Assembly: GCF_002368335.1 (NCBI RefSeq)
Contig: NZ_AP018288.1
Location: 5,131,902-5,195,901, forward strand
Length of the DNA stretch: 64,000 bases
DNA from: Nostoc sp. NIES-4103
GTDB lineage: Bacteria; Cyanobacteriota; Cyanobacteriia; Cyanobacteriales; Nostocaceae
Direction: 5' to 3'
Shown: positions 51,883-60,665 of the stretch, in pieces
How the letters are laid out: each line of letters begins with the position of its first letter
Position numbering within the stretch: the stretch's first letter is position 1
The notes under the pieces: generated by a model
The model's input: only the letters and a program-made list of their open reading frames with translations
The model's database searches: none
What the model was told of the DNA's origin: nothing
Made by a program: the position numbers and the translations under genes

Positions 51883-51936
51883 AAGAAGGAGGCAGGAGGC
51901 AGCAGGCAGGAGGTAAAAACCTTACTGTTACTGACA

Positions 51937-52125
51937 TTTGATATTATTTCCGTCGCCCTTGATATTATTTCCGTCGCCCTTGATATTATTTCCGTCGCCC
52001 TTGATATTATTTCCGTCGCCTTTGATATTACTTCCGTCGCCCTTGATATTATTTCCGTCGCCTTTGATATTACTTCCGTCGCCCTTGATATTACTTCCGT
52101 CGCCCTTGATATTACTTCCGTCGCC
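51937..52125. repeat. 21-bp minisatellite, nine tandem units
   Basis: Nine units of (C/T)TTGATATTA(T/C)TTCCGTCGCC in tandem, differing only at a few positions, then a broken tenth. As 21 is a multiple of three, several frames stay open: on the minus strand they would encode ATEIISR/K heptapeptides (frame 51741-52160), on the plus strand LDIISVA or PLILFPS. None has a convincing start or neighbour, so it is recorded as a repeat, not a gene. Confidence 0.95.
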
Positions 52126-52469
52126 TTTGATACAGCAAATTTCAACTTCATGAAGTGCATAAATACCCCACCCTAACCCTCCCCTTGTAAAGGGGAGGGA
52201 ACTAGATCTTCAATTTTTCCCCCCTTTATAAGGGGAGCCACTGCGTTGGGCGGCTTCGCCGACTTGTAGCATGTGGCGTGGGATTAAGGGGGGTAATACG
52301 ACAAAGTGTGTACACGGTACGGCTATCCTTTTCCACCCACAAGGAAATGGAGTTTACCACTGCTTTCAAATTTGTTAAAAAATATACAAAAATTTGCGGT
52401 TTTCCCTGAGACAGAACAAAGCTTGAGTAGGACAAACTAGTTCTAGAGATTTCTTTAAGGAATGATTTT
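52126..52469. other. spacer of dispersed G/C repeats
   Basis: CCCTCCCCTTGTAAAGGGGAGG (a hairpin, 52172-52198; shown only in part), GGGCGGCTTCGCCGACTTGT and GGGATTAAGGGGGG text. These are dispersed spacer repeats; no gene. Confidence 0.6.
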
Positions 52470-52865
52470 ATGCCACGCCAAAAACGTACATCCCGGATTT
52501 TAGAAAAAGCTGAATTAAGATCCTCTAGTCTCAAAGCTGTTGACGCTAACATGGATTTTGGGGATACTCGCAATTTGCAAAATCTCACACAACTAATTGA
52601 ACAGTTACGCACAAGAATCGATGCTTATAACACTGCTTTATCTGTGATCGACTCTTCTAAAACCGAGATAGAGAAATTAGAGAAAAACTTAGCAGACCTT
52701 ACAGACAAGATGCTGTTAGGAGTTGCTTTTAAATACGGCAAAGACAGCGTTGAATATGAAATGGCGGGTGGAGTTCGCAAAAGTGAACGTGCCCGCAGAA
52801 TCAGAACCGGGCGTTTAAAAGCAGCTGTAGAAAAAATGTCTGATGAAAACAGTAAAACTGCGTAA
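52470..52865 (+). CDS. conserved hypothetical coiled-coil protein
   Basis: A 131-residue basic protein. Residues 1-20 are rich in Arg/Lys (MPRQKRTSRILEKAE). Residues 35-85 form an amphipathic coiled coil (LTQLIEQLRTRIDAYNTAL, KTEIEKLEKNLADLTDKML). The tail is Arg-rich (GGVRKSERARRIRTGRLKAA). The LGVAFKYGKDSVEYEMAGG block between them looks conserved. Function unknown to me. ATG 52470 is preceded by TAAGGAATGA. Confidence 0.65.
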   Translation: MPRQKRTSRILEKAELRSSSLKAVDANMDFGDTRNLQNLTQLIEQLRTRIDAYNTALSVIDSSKTEIEKLEKNLADLTDKMLLGVAFKYGKDSVEYEMAGGVRKSERARRIRTGRLKAAVEKMSDENSKTA

Positions 52866-52988
52866 ACTAATTTAAGCAGTAGCGATCGCTTTGAGTATTA
52901 TTTGCAAAAGTCAGCGCGATCGCCCTTCTTCCTACCAATCAAGTAATATATTAAGTATCAGCGCTGGCTACTCAACATTTAAAACGCC

Positions 52989-53255
52989 ATGTCAGAATTG
53001 GTACGTTGGCAAGGTAATTACAAAGGTGTTGAAACAACTTGGTTACGCTGGGCATCTTTGGAAGGAATATTACTGCCAACTGCTGAAGAAATTGCTAAGC
53101 AAGAAAGTCAACGCGCAGAACAAGAAAGTCAACGTGCACAAAGAGCAGAATTGCAGTTAAAACAAACAGCGCGTAACTTACTTCAGTCAGTTATGACTGT
53201 ACAACAAGTAGCTAATATCACGGGTTTATCTGAATCAGAAATAAATAACAACTGA
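52989..53255 (+). pseudogene. C-terminal fragment of a Uma2 (DUF820) nuclease
   Basis: The reading frame LVRWQGNYKGVETTWLRW then ASLEGILLPTAEEIAKQE, RAEQESQRAQRAELQLKQ and MTVQQVANITGLSESEI matches the end of Uma2 proteins: after the nuclease fold they carry GxYxGxxxxWLRWxDxxGNLxPTxxE and a Glu/Arg coiled coil. The PD-(D/E)XK core is missing; only the tail remains and upstream text is unrelated. Related to, but not a copy of, the intact gene at 22798-23550. Confidence 0.8.
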
Positions 53256-53283
53256 CAACTAACGACTGACAACTAACAACTGA

Positions 53284-54168
53284 TCAAAAATGCGGTCGCA
53301 ATAGACCAATAATGACTTCTGGTAATTCCAGATGAGGCAAGACCCCGGCATCTGCGATCGCATAAAAATCTCGAATTGCACTGATATTTAAATTAGCCAA
53401 GCGTCGCCCTAGTTTGATACTAGTAAATTGTGCTTTTTCTCCCCAAAACATCACAGTAGGAATTTGTAATTGTTGAATGTACAAAGCTAAATCAAAATAA
53501 AGGTCGCCTCGCAAAAAAGCCAAAGCGGCAAACTTAGCATTTGGCTGTTGTGCAGAAGTTAAATAAGCCTCTACCATTTCTTGAGAAACACGTTCTGGTT
53601 TAGCAAACAGAAAACTTTGTAAAAAGTTTCTGACTGCCAATTCATTTTCAGCACCAAGAGCATAAATTAGACTATCTAATAAAGGAGTATTAATTACCGA
53701 TAGTGGAAGTCTGCGCCCAGCACCTTGGCCAAAATCATCAAACCCAGAAGGACAAACCAAAAAGAGTTCTTGGAATAATTCAGGTTGAGTGATAGCTAGA
53801 CGGATAGTCAAAGCAGCCGTTAACGAAGAAGCTACCACCGTTACAGGTTCGCGACAAGTTTGAGTGATAAACTCTGCGATCGCACTCAGATAGTCTTTAA
53901 TTGTATAATCTCGCACAGGATGGGCAGATTCTCCCCAACCGATTAAATCTGGGGCTAAAATGCGGTGCGTAGAAGCAAAAGCCGGATAAACCTTAGACCA
54001 TTCATAAGCTGAAGCCCCGCCACCAAAGTTGTGGAGAAACAGTAGTGTCGGTAAACCTTCAGTATCAGCATTTAACCAAGGTGTATCAGTCTGGGTATAG
54101 TAAACCATTTTTCCCAGAGATGTATTAATGACTTTATGCCCAAAGCCAGAAGGTTGAAACTGAAGCAT
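53284..54168 (-). CDS. alpha/beta hydrolase
   Basis: A 294-residue alpha/beta hydrolase. Oxyanion-hole text is FLHNFGGGASAYEWSKVYPA (residues 35-54). DLIGWGESAHPVRDYTIKDY follows. The nucleophile elbow reads VVASSLTAAL, so the usual G-x-S-x-G is replaced by A-S-S-L-T. The C-terminal catalytic His is in AGVLPHLELPE. The lid contains LDSLIYALGAENELAV. Longer frames start in a repeat (54173-54290), so ATG 54168 (MLQFQPSGFGHK) is the start. It lies 170 bp after the HugZ-like gene and is probably read through from it. Substrate unknown. Confidence 0.85.
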   Translation of the reverse strand: MLQFQPSGFGHKVINTSLGKMVYYTQTDTPWLNADTEGLPTLLFLHNFGGGASAYEWSKVYPAFASTHRILAPDLIGWGESAHPVRDYTIKDYLSAIAEFITQTCREPVTVVASSLTAALTIRLAITQPELFQELFLVCPSGFDDFGQGAGRRLPLSVINTPLLDSLIYALGAENELAVRNFLQSFLFAKPERVSQEMVEAYLTSAQQPNAKFAALAFLRGDLYFDLALYIQQLQIPTVMFWGEKAQFTSIKLGRRLANLNISAIRDFYAIADAGVLPHLELPEVIIGLLRPHF

Positions 54169-54171
54169 AAT

Positions 54172-54290
54172 TAATTGGGGACTGGGGACTAGGGACTGGG
54201 GAATTGGGAATGGGGAATTGGGAATGGGGAATTGGGAATGGGGAATAGGAAATGGGGAATGGGGAATGGGGAACTGGGAATGGGGAATTG
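54172..54290. repeat. GGGGAATTGGGAAT and related heptamer repeats
   Basis: About twelve units of GGGGAAT/TGGGAAT/GGGGACT in the spacer between two minus-strand genes. The frame across it is open but meaningless (PIPHSPF-type text). Confidence 0.9.
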
Positions 54291-54337
54291 CTTTAGTTAT
54301 TTTCTCCCTCATCTCCCTCATCTCCCTCATCCCCTTT

Positions 54338-54838
54338 TTATCCTTTCCTGTCTCCTGTGATTTGAACGAGTTGATCTAGGTTATCGCCGCTGATGTGATA
54401 AGCTGCTCCAAAACCAATGACAAAACGACCTGCGCTAGGAGTTAGCTGAAAAATTCTAAAGTCAGGTAAGCCGCGTAAAACCTCAATAATTTCACCAAAA
54501 CGTTCTTGAAATTGTTCAACAACTTGATTCCAAGTTGCAGTTTCACGTTCTATGAGAGTAGCTGTACAATCAAAACTCAAACGACGACGAGCAAAGATTT
54601 GGTCAGTCTTAGCTTCATCTTCAATCAACAAAACACTAACACGAGGATTACCTTGAATATTTTGGGTGTGGGTCGAAAGTCCACTGACATAAATGTAGAT
54701 ATTCTTAGAATCATCCATCACAAAAGGAGCGTAGCTAGCATCTGGTATTCCTTCTTGATTGATAGTGCTAATAATTACACTGCCTAATTCTCGTGGAAAA
54801 CTTTCGTACTCAGCTTGAGCTTTTTCGAGTTGGTTCAT
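54338..54838 (-). CDS. HugZ-like pyridoxamine 5'-phosphate oxidase family protein
   Basis: A 166-residue split-barrel FMN/heme protein. ASYAPFVMDDSKNIYIYVSG is the conserved N-terminal strand pair, then HTQNIQGNPRVSVLLIEDEA, ARRRLSFDCTATLIERET and FRIFQLTPSAGRFVIGFGAA. This pattern matches the single-domain HugZ family, some members of which degrade heme; activity here is unproven. Start ATG 54838. It precedes the alpha/beta hydrolase on the same strand. Confidence 0.88.
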   Translation of the reverse strand: MNQLEKAQAEYESFPRELGSVIISTINQEGIPDASYAPFVMDDSKNIYIYVSGLSTHTQNIQGNPRVSVLLIEDEAKTDQIFARRRLSFDCTATLIERETATWNQVVEQFQERFGEIIEVLRGLPDFRIFQLTPSAGRFVIGFGAAYHISGDNLDQLVQITGDRKG

Positions 54839-55002
54839 AATAAGTCAATAACTGTTTGATTAATAGCTCATTCTTAAGTATCGTAACGTTTGTCAGTTGT
54901 CAGTTGTTATTTCTCCCTCATCTCCCCACTTCCCTCATCTCCCCACTTCCCTCATCCCCAATACAATAAAGATGGGTGTAACTGATCAATCAGGATGCGA
55001 TC

Positions 55003-56487
55003 GTGAGTGACAAAAATCGTTCTCAATGGGACTTAGGTAGATTTGTCGAAACTTTGACCTACTTCGAGGTTATTCCTTTCCTTAACTGGGTACAACAATT
55101 AATTCAAGGTCGTTTCACGGATAGTCAAGCTAAACCCAATGGAGGGAAGAACGTGGGTGTAATATTGGTAGCAGGTGCAACTGGTGGTCTTGGTAAACGA
55201 GTAGTGCAGCGACTGCTGGAACGAGGTTATAAAGTTCGCGCACTTGTGCGAGATATCGAAAAAGCCAGAACAATTCTTAATGATGATATTGACTTAGTAG
55301 TTGGTGATATCACTAAACCAGAAACGTTAACTCCTGTAGTCATGGCTAATATCCAAGCTGTTGTTTGTTGTACAGCAGTGCGTGTACAACCAGTAGAAGG
55401 AGACACAGCAGATAGAGCCAAATACTATCAAGGCATCAAATTTTACCAACCTGAAATTGTTGGCGACACACCAGAAAATGTAGAATACCAAGGTGTGAAA
55501 AACTTGGTGGAAACGGCGATTAAATATTTACCCCAAGCACATGAAAAACTAATCTTTGACTTCACCAACCCATCAGCAGAATTAAAAAATATCTGGGGTG
55601 CAGTCGATGATGTAGTCATGGGTGGTGTGAGTAAAAGTAATATCCAATTAGTGGAAAATGCCGCTTTCTTTGCTGGTAATGTCTCCACTGCTAACTCTGG
55701 AGGATTTGCTTCTGTGAGAACCAGAAATTTTGATCCACCCTTCGACTTATCTGGTTACACAGGTGTAAAACTGCGTGTTAAAGGTGATGGTCAGCGTTAT
55801 AAATTCTTCCTGCGGACAGATACGCAATGGGATGGTATTGGGTACAGCTACTCTTTCGATACAATAGCCAACACTTGGATAGATGTTACCATCCCGTTTG
55901 CAGATTTAACTCCTGTATTTAGAGCAAAAACTGTCAAAGATTGTCCACCAATTAACTCTAGTAAAATTAGCTCATTTCAATTGATGTTGAGCAAATTTGA
56001 ATATGACAATGCTTTAAATCCTAAGTTTTCACCAGGTGGTTTTGTTTTACAACTAGAATCAATTAAAGTTTATGGTGGAGAGACTTTACCACAATTTGTC
56101 CTCGTCAGTTCAGCAGGAGTCACACGCCCTGGTCGCCCAGGTATTAATTTGGAAGAAGAACCACCCGCAGTCAGATTAAATGACCAATTGGGAGGAATTT
56201 TAACCTGGAAATTGAAGGGAGAAGATAGCCTAAAAACTAGTGGAATTCCTTACACAATAATTAGACCTTGTGCTTTAACAGAGGAACCAGGGGGTAACTC
56301 ATTGATATTAGAACAAGGTGATAATATTAGGGGAAAAATCAGCCGAGAGGATGTTGCAGAACTTTGCGTGCAAGCATTACAACAAAGAAAAGCGTGTAAT
56401 GTCACGTTTGAAGTTAAGCAGGCAGAAAATAGTGTTAATTCCATCGATTGGCATCAGCTATTTTCTAACTTACAACCTGATAAATAA
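55003..56487 (+). CDS. SDR (NAD(P)H-binding) protein with embedded CIA30 domain
   Basis: A 494-residue protein. Residues 52-150 form a Rossmann domain (VILVAGATGGLGKRVVQRLL, then VRALVRDIEKA), in the atypical SDR group. A complex I intermediate-associated protein 30 domain (CIA30) is inserted at about 185-350: DFTNPSAELKNIWGAVDDVV, MGGVSKSNIQ, GFASVRTRNFDPPFDL. The SDR fold then resumes (FVLVSSAGVTRPGRPGINLE, YTIIRPCALTEEPGG). Proteins with this layout occur in cyanobacteria and chloroplasts. The role is uncertain: NAD(P)H-dependent assembly factor or reductase. GTG start at 55003, since the downstream text begins SDKNRSQWDL. Confidence 0.88.
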   Translation: MSDKNRSQWDLGRFVETLTYFEVIPFLNWVQQLIQGRFTDSQAKPNGGKNVGVILVAGATGGLGKRVVQRLLERGYKVRALVRDIEKARTILNDDIDLVVGDITKPETLTPVVMANIQAVVCCTAVRVQPVEGDTADRAKYYQGIKFYQPEIVGDTPENVEYQGVKNLVETAIKYLPQAHEKLIFDFTNPSAELKNIWGAVDDVVMGGVSKSNIQLVENAAFFAGNVSTANSGGFASVRTRNFDPPFDLSGYTGVKLRVKGDGQRYKFFLRTDTQWDGIGYSYSFDTIANTWIDVTIPFADLTPVFRAKTVKDCPPINSSKISSFQLMLSKFEYDNALNPKFSPGGFVLQLESIKVYGGETLPQFVLVSSAGVTRPGRPGINLEEEPPAVRLNDQLGGILTWKLKGEDSLKTSGIPYTIIRPCALTEEPGGNSLILEQGDNIRGKISREDVAELCVQALQQRKACNVTFEVKQAENSVNSIDWHQLFSNLQPDK

Positions 56488-56708
56488 ATACAAGATTAGG
56501 GAATGGAGAATGGGGAACTCGGGGCCCCCACGGCCGGAGGGAGAAGCCACTGCGGTGAGGCAGCCCCCATCTTGGCGGTTTCCGTCGATGGGGGACTGCC
56601 GAACCCGAAGGGTCTTGAGGTTTCCCCAAGTAGAGCATGTGGCGTTGGGGATTAGGGGCAATGGAAATGGGGATTTCGGAGTGTATCCTCATTTCCCAAA
56701 AGGAGTAA

Positions 56709-57056
56709 ATGATTATGTGGCGGAGAATGTTGTTTGCTGGGATTTTGGTAATGTTGATCTGGATGGGGCTATTATCTAACAAAGCTTCCCCACAGCAGGT
56801 AGAATCTCGCATCAACAATTTAGAAGCAGATTTAAATCGTGTTGAATCGCGGTTAAATCAAATAGAGTCTCAACTTAGAAATGGTCAGTCTTCATCTCCA
56901 AGAACAACACTCACTCCTCCATCATCAAGTTCTAGACGAAACTTAGCACAATCCGAACGTGATCGAATGTTTGACCGCTTAGCAACTTTAGTGATTGAAT
57001 TAAAACAACAAGTAAAGGAATTAGAAGAACGCGTCTTTAAGCTAGAGTCACGTTAA
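56709..57056 (+). CDS. membrane-anchored coiled-coil protein
   Basis: A 115-residue protein. An N-terminal membrane segment (MLFAGILVMLIWMGLLSN) is followed by a coiled coil (VESRINNLEADLNRVESRL then NQIESQLRNG). A Ser/Thr/Pro linker follows, then a second amphipathic helix (LATLVIELKQQVKELEERV). The pattern suggests an oligomerising, membrane-tethered protein; no family is recognised. Spacer 56488-56708 upstream is made of dispersed repeats. Possible starts are MIM at 56709 or the inner ATG. Confidence 0.65.
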   Translation: MIMWRRMLFAGILVMLIWMGLLSNKASPQQVESRINNLEADLNRVESRLNQIESQLRNGQSSSPRTTLTPPSSSSRRNLAQSERDRMFDRLATLVIELKQQVKELEERVFKLESR

Positions 57057-57154
57057 CTTATATTTAATTGCTATTATTTTTTACTGATTTCGATACAAAT
57101 ACTTAACATAATCTTCTTCCTTAGCCCCACTCCCTACTCTCTTTTCTACAAAAT

Positions 57155-57553
57155 ATGACAATTCATAATCAACAAGGAACTTACGAAGGTGGATGTCACT
57201 GTGGCGCTGTACGCTTTCGGGTAGAAGTTGACAATCATAAAGTGGATGATTGCAACTGTTCAATTTGTAGGAAAAAAGGTTTTTTACACTTAATTGTGCC
57301 GCAGGAAAAGTTCACTTTGCTGCAAGGTGAAGATAAATTGACAACCTACAGATTTAACACAGGAGTTGCACAGCATAAATTTTGCAGCATTTGCGGAATG
57401 CATCCTTTTTATATTCCCCGCAGTCACCCAGACTGTATTGACGTGAATGTGCGATGTTTAGATGGGGATGTAATAGCAAATTTTGAAATTGTGCCTTTTG
57501 ATGGGGCGAATTGGGAAGCAAATATTCACAAGTTACGTGAAGAATCAAAATAA
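57155..57553 (+). CDS. GFA family (CENP-V/GFA, DUF636) protein
   Basis: A 132-residue zinc-binding protein of the glutathione-dependent formaldehyde-activating enzyme-like family. The zinc/cysteine motifs are GGCHCGAVRFRV near residue 9, DCNCSICRKKGF near 29 and FCSICGMHPFY near 75. Most bacterial members are of unproven activity. Start ATG 57155 and a normal stop. It converges with the AI-2E family gene; a 12-bp stem terminator lies between them. Confidence 0.92.
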   Translation: MTIHNQQGTYEGGCHCGAVRFRVEVDNHKVDDCNCSICRKKGFLHLIVPQEKFTLLQGEDKLTTYRFNTGVAQHKFCSICGMHPFYIPRSHPDCIDVNVRCLDGDVIANFEIVPFDGANWEANIHKLREESK

Positions 57554-57554
57554 T

Positions 57555-57586
57555 TATGGGCGTACAGATGTAGATGTACGCCCATA
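57555..57586. terminator. bidirectional terminator hairpin
   Basis: TATGGGCGTACA (57555-57566) pairs perfectly with TGTACGCCCATA (57575-57586), an 8-nt loop, located between the two convergent stop codons. A CTTTAAG tail is on the plus side and ATTATTTTG on the minus side. Confidence 0.8.
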
Positions 57587-57588
57587 CT

Positions 57589-58686
57589 TTAAGTCGTTGA
57601 CTCATTCGTTAATATCTCTGGCGCTTCTTTATCCTCAAAATTCTTGTCAGAATAATTAAATTCAGAAAAGCCATCAACTACATCTTTTATAAAACCAGCC
57701 ACAGGTACTGCAATTAGTAACCCCAACAACCCGCCGATATAAGTTCCTACTAATAAAGAAATTAGTACCCATATTGGTCTAAGTCCTGTCAAACTACCTA
57801 AAAGACGGGGTGCGATCGCTTGGTCAATTAACTGGTCTATAATAACTGCGATCGCTAAAACTTTCACTGCTAACCAAAAATCATGTGACGCTATGATTAA
57901 AGTAATTGAAATTAAACTGACAACATCACCAAAGGGAATTAAACTTAAAATTCCAATAGTAAAACCAAACAGTAAACCAAACTGAACTTGGAAAAGCAAA
58001 AACATTAATGTTTGTGAAACTCCCATCAATACAGCCAAAGTTCCCTGACCAATCAAGTAACTTTGAAAGTTTTGTTGAATAGACTCGCTTACCAGTCGGG
58101 CAAAACTCAAAGGCAACCTCTTAAATATACTTTCCCAAAGTCTTGGCCCATCTAATAAAAAGTAAAATGATAGTACTACTGTAATTAATGCTTCAGAAAG
58201 ACTATCAATAGTATCTTTAATAATACTCAGAATTTTATCAAAAAAATATTCTAATTCTTCAGGAATCTTGTCAGTTATTTGTGTAAATATTTGACCTAAA
58301 TTAATTCTTAGGTGTTGATTTATCACAGAATTATTATAAATCTGTAGTTTTTCTTGAGTAGAATCAATCCATTGAGGAAGTAATTTAGCTGCTTCATTAA
58401 ATTGTTCTAAAACAATGGGTAGTAATGTAATACCCAGAACAACTAAAATTACCACAGCTAAGATAAAAACTACCCCTACTCCATATTTACGTTTCACTCC
58501 CCGTTTTTCCAGAAGTGAAACAGGGTAGTTTAATATAAAAGCCAATAAAATCGCTAACACAAAAATTGTCAGCAATGGTTGAAAGTAGTGAAAAAAGCGA
58601 AACGCCAGCCAGCCATTAAGAAAAATCAAAGGAAATATTAATGTTATAATTAACCATTTAAGTAATTCTTTGAACGAAATATTCAT
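57589..58686 (-). CDS. AI-2E family transporter
   Basis: A 365-residue integral membrane protein of the AI-2E (UPF0118, PerM/YdiK) family with about eight helices: LIITLIFPLIFLNGWLAF near the start, VVFILAVVILVVLGITLLPI, then the C-terminal GVSQTLMFLLFQVQFGLLFG and AIAVIIDQLIDQAIAPRLLG with conserved QAIAP. The large central soluble region (residues 100-200) matches the family. Substrates have been reported as AI-2, cations or small molecules and remain unclear. The frame is open to 58743, but ATG 58686 (MNISFKELLK) gives the usual N-terminus. Confidence 0.88.
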   Translation of the reverse strand: MNISFKELLKWLIITLIFPLIFLNGWLAFRFFHYFQPLLTIFVLAILLAFILNYPVSLLEKRGVKRKYGVGVVFILAVVILVVLGITLLPIVLEQFNEAAKLLPQWIDSTQEKLQIYNNSVINQHLRINLGQIFTQITDKIPEELEYFFDKILSIIKDTIDSLSEALITVVLSFYFLLDGPRLWESIFKRLPLSFARLVSESIQQNFQSYLIGQGTLAVLMGVSQTLMFLLFQVQFGLLFGFTIGILSLIPFGDVVSLISITLIIASHDFWLAVKVLAIAVIIDQLIDQAIAPRLLGSLTGLRPIWVLISLLVGTYIGGLLGLLIAVPVAGFIKDVVDGFSEFNYSDKNFEDKEAPEILTNESTT

Positions 58687-59168
58687 AACTAATACAAAAA
58701 ATATCTTCAAAATACTGACTAAAAAAAGGCACAAAGCAGCCACTTACCTCCTGACGACCGAGGTCTTGATGCTCCTGTAGCTTACTTTTCCAGTGTAAAG
58801 TATTGAAGCGATCTAAATGTTCTCTTCTACAAGGATGTCTCTTAAGTCTTATTTCTGACTCGGCTCAGCAGCTAGAATTCACGACTATACTACAATACAG
58901 TTCAGTTAAGAATTTCTCTCTTCTCTCTGCGTCACGCCAGTTGCTACAACGCGGGGAACCCGCGCAACGCACTGGCTCCTCTGCGCCTCTGCGGTTCGTA
59001 AAAACATAGGCAGACTTTATTTGTATAACAGCGAATTATACTTAGTCAAAACTTAAGAAACATCTTCTAAGGGACTTCCAAGTAAAAAAATATTCCATTG
59101 TTCACAGTCATCAGTCATCAGTCATGAGCCAGCAATTTCAACCGGAATAATTTATTTTCTGGAAGTAC
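58687..59168. other. 482-bp spacer
   Basis: Includes GGATGTCTCTTAAGTCT (58833-58849), which also occurs at 37667-37683, and a dispersed GC repeat (58940-58985) related to 6690-6770. No gene. Confidence 0.55.
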
Positions 59169-60602
59169 CTAACGTTCTGAAAAAGCTAAAAACTGCTCTT
59201 CATTAATTCGTCCTGATAAATAAAGAGTATTTGTGATTTCCGAAATTGTGAAAACAGCATGACCTTGGTAACCATTTTCTATTAACCTGTCTTGTACCCC
59301 TTGTTCGTGGTCAATCAGCACCACAATATCATTAACATTTAATCCCGCTGATTTTAATTTTTCTGCCCCTTCCATCACACTTTTACCGCTAATGAGAATA
59401 TCATCAATTACTACCACCGTTTCACCAGGACAGAAATTACCCTCAATTAACTTGCGAGTTCCATGTGCCTTTACTTCTTTACGAGGAAAAATCATAGGAC
59501 AATGAAGACGTAGTGCTAAACCAGTAGCAGTTGGTAAAGACCCATAAGGAATACCTGCCAATCTATCAAAATGCAGATTTCTCAAAATTTCCTCATAAGC
59601 ACTCAGGACTTGATTAAAAACTTGGGGATTAGAAATAATTTTGCGTAAGTCTATGTAATAAGGGAATACCGCACCTGATGCTTGGACAAAGTTACCAAAC
59701 ATAATGCAGCCAATATCATAAAGTTGTAAAATTAAATCATGTTGAGGATGCTGATTTAACAAACAAACATCAGGTAGCCACACAGAACAGGTAGAAGCAT
59801 GACTAATAACTTCATTTCTGACATGGTTAACTTGTGATCGTAAAGATTGAATTTCCTCAGATAATTTTTGGCTTGCTAACATATCTTGCGGAACTGGGAT
59901 CAGCAAACCATCACCATTACTATTCAGACCTACTTTTAAAATTTGATTAAAATTATTCTCCTCTTCCCAAATGCTACGTACCATAATAATTCGTTCAGGA
60001 GCAGTAGCACGAATCAGGCCCAAAATCTCAGGATTTGTAGTACCAACTTCCAAACATAATTGTTCTGGAGTTCCCCAATTTTTTGATTCTTTTACTACCT
60101 GTAAATAAAGAGGAAATTCATCTGTAGGGTAGTGCTGTAAAGTTTTTGCTCCTAAATTAGAAGTACAACACAAGATAAACACCGTCTTATCAGGATAAAC
60201 TAAAAACGGTGCCACATGATCTTGCCCTGTATAAGGACTGAGTGTAATTGCATCTATCTGCCATTCTGTAAAAACAGTGCGTGCAAAAATTGTACTTGTG
60301 TTTAAATCACTGTGTTTAGCATCTAGAATAATCGGTATATGTTTTGGAACAGCTGCTAAAATTTTGTGCAATAATTCTAATCCTGGAACACCCAATGCTT
60401 CATAAAACCCAAGGGTTGGCTTATAAGCACATACAAAATCACTAGTTTCGGCAATAATAAACTGTAACCAATTCCATAAACCAGCAATGACATCTTCAGA
60501 TTGATAAAAAGCAGGTATCATCTCTGGATTTGGATCAAGCCCTACAAAAAGTAAGCTTTGATTTTGCGATATATTACTATGTAATTTATCAAAAAAGTTC
60601 AT
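59169..60602 (-). CDS. pyrFE: bifunctional orotidine-5'-phosphate decarboxylase / orotate phosphoribosyltransferase
   Basis: A 477-residue fusion of the last two steps of UMP synthesis. The N-terminal OMP decarboxylase (residues 1-275) is of the longer bacterial type: FVGLDPNPEMIPAFYQ, the DxKxxD active site in LDAKHSDLNTSTIF, and VVKESKNWGTPEQLCLEVG. The C-terminal OPRTase (residues 295-477) carries RLAGIPYGSLPTATGLAL and the PRPP-binding VVVIDDILISGKSVMEGAEK. Fusion in the PyrF-PyrE order is known in cyanobacteria; eukaryotic UMPS has the reverse order. Start ATG 60602. It lies 63 bp after the molybdoenzyme gene on the same strand. Confidence 0.95.
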   Translation of the reverse strand: MNFFDKLHSNISQNQSLLFVGLDPNPEMIPAFYQSEDVIAGLWNWLQFIIAETSDFVCAYKPTLGFYEALGVPGLELLHKILAAVPKHIPIILDAKHSDLNTSTIFARTVFTEWQIDAITLSPYTGQDHVAPFLVYPDKTVFILCCTSNLGAKTLQHYPTDEFPLYLQVVKESKNWGTPEQLCLEVGTTNPEILGLIRATAPERIIMVRSIWEEENNFNQILKVGLNSNGDGLLIPVPQDMLASQKLSEEIQSLRSQVNHVRNEVISHASTCSVWLPDVCLLNQHPQHDLILQLYDIGCIMFGNFVQASGAVFPYYIDLRKIISNPQVFNQVLSAYEEILRNLHFDRLAGIPYGSLPTATGLALRLHCPMIFPRKEVKAHGTRKLIEGNFCPGETVVVIDDILISGKSVMEGAEKLKSAGLNVNDIVVLIDHEQGVQDRLIENGYQGHAVFTISEITNTLYLSGRINEEQFLAFSER

Positions 60603-60665
60603 TTGCTTGCTAAAAAATTAATTAACACACCTATGCAAAGTTCAAACTTAACAACTCCTAACTCC

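Noticed and set aside
51937..52125. Possible CRISPR array
   Set aside because: Units are contiguous 21-bp copies without unique spacers and there are no cas genes; it is a minisatellite.
51741..52160. Minus-strand 139-codon protein with ATEIISR repeats
   Set aside because: It covers the minisatellite plus the antisense of a terminator and of part of an intact gene; no support beyond repeat-length divisibility by three.
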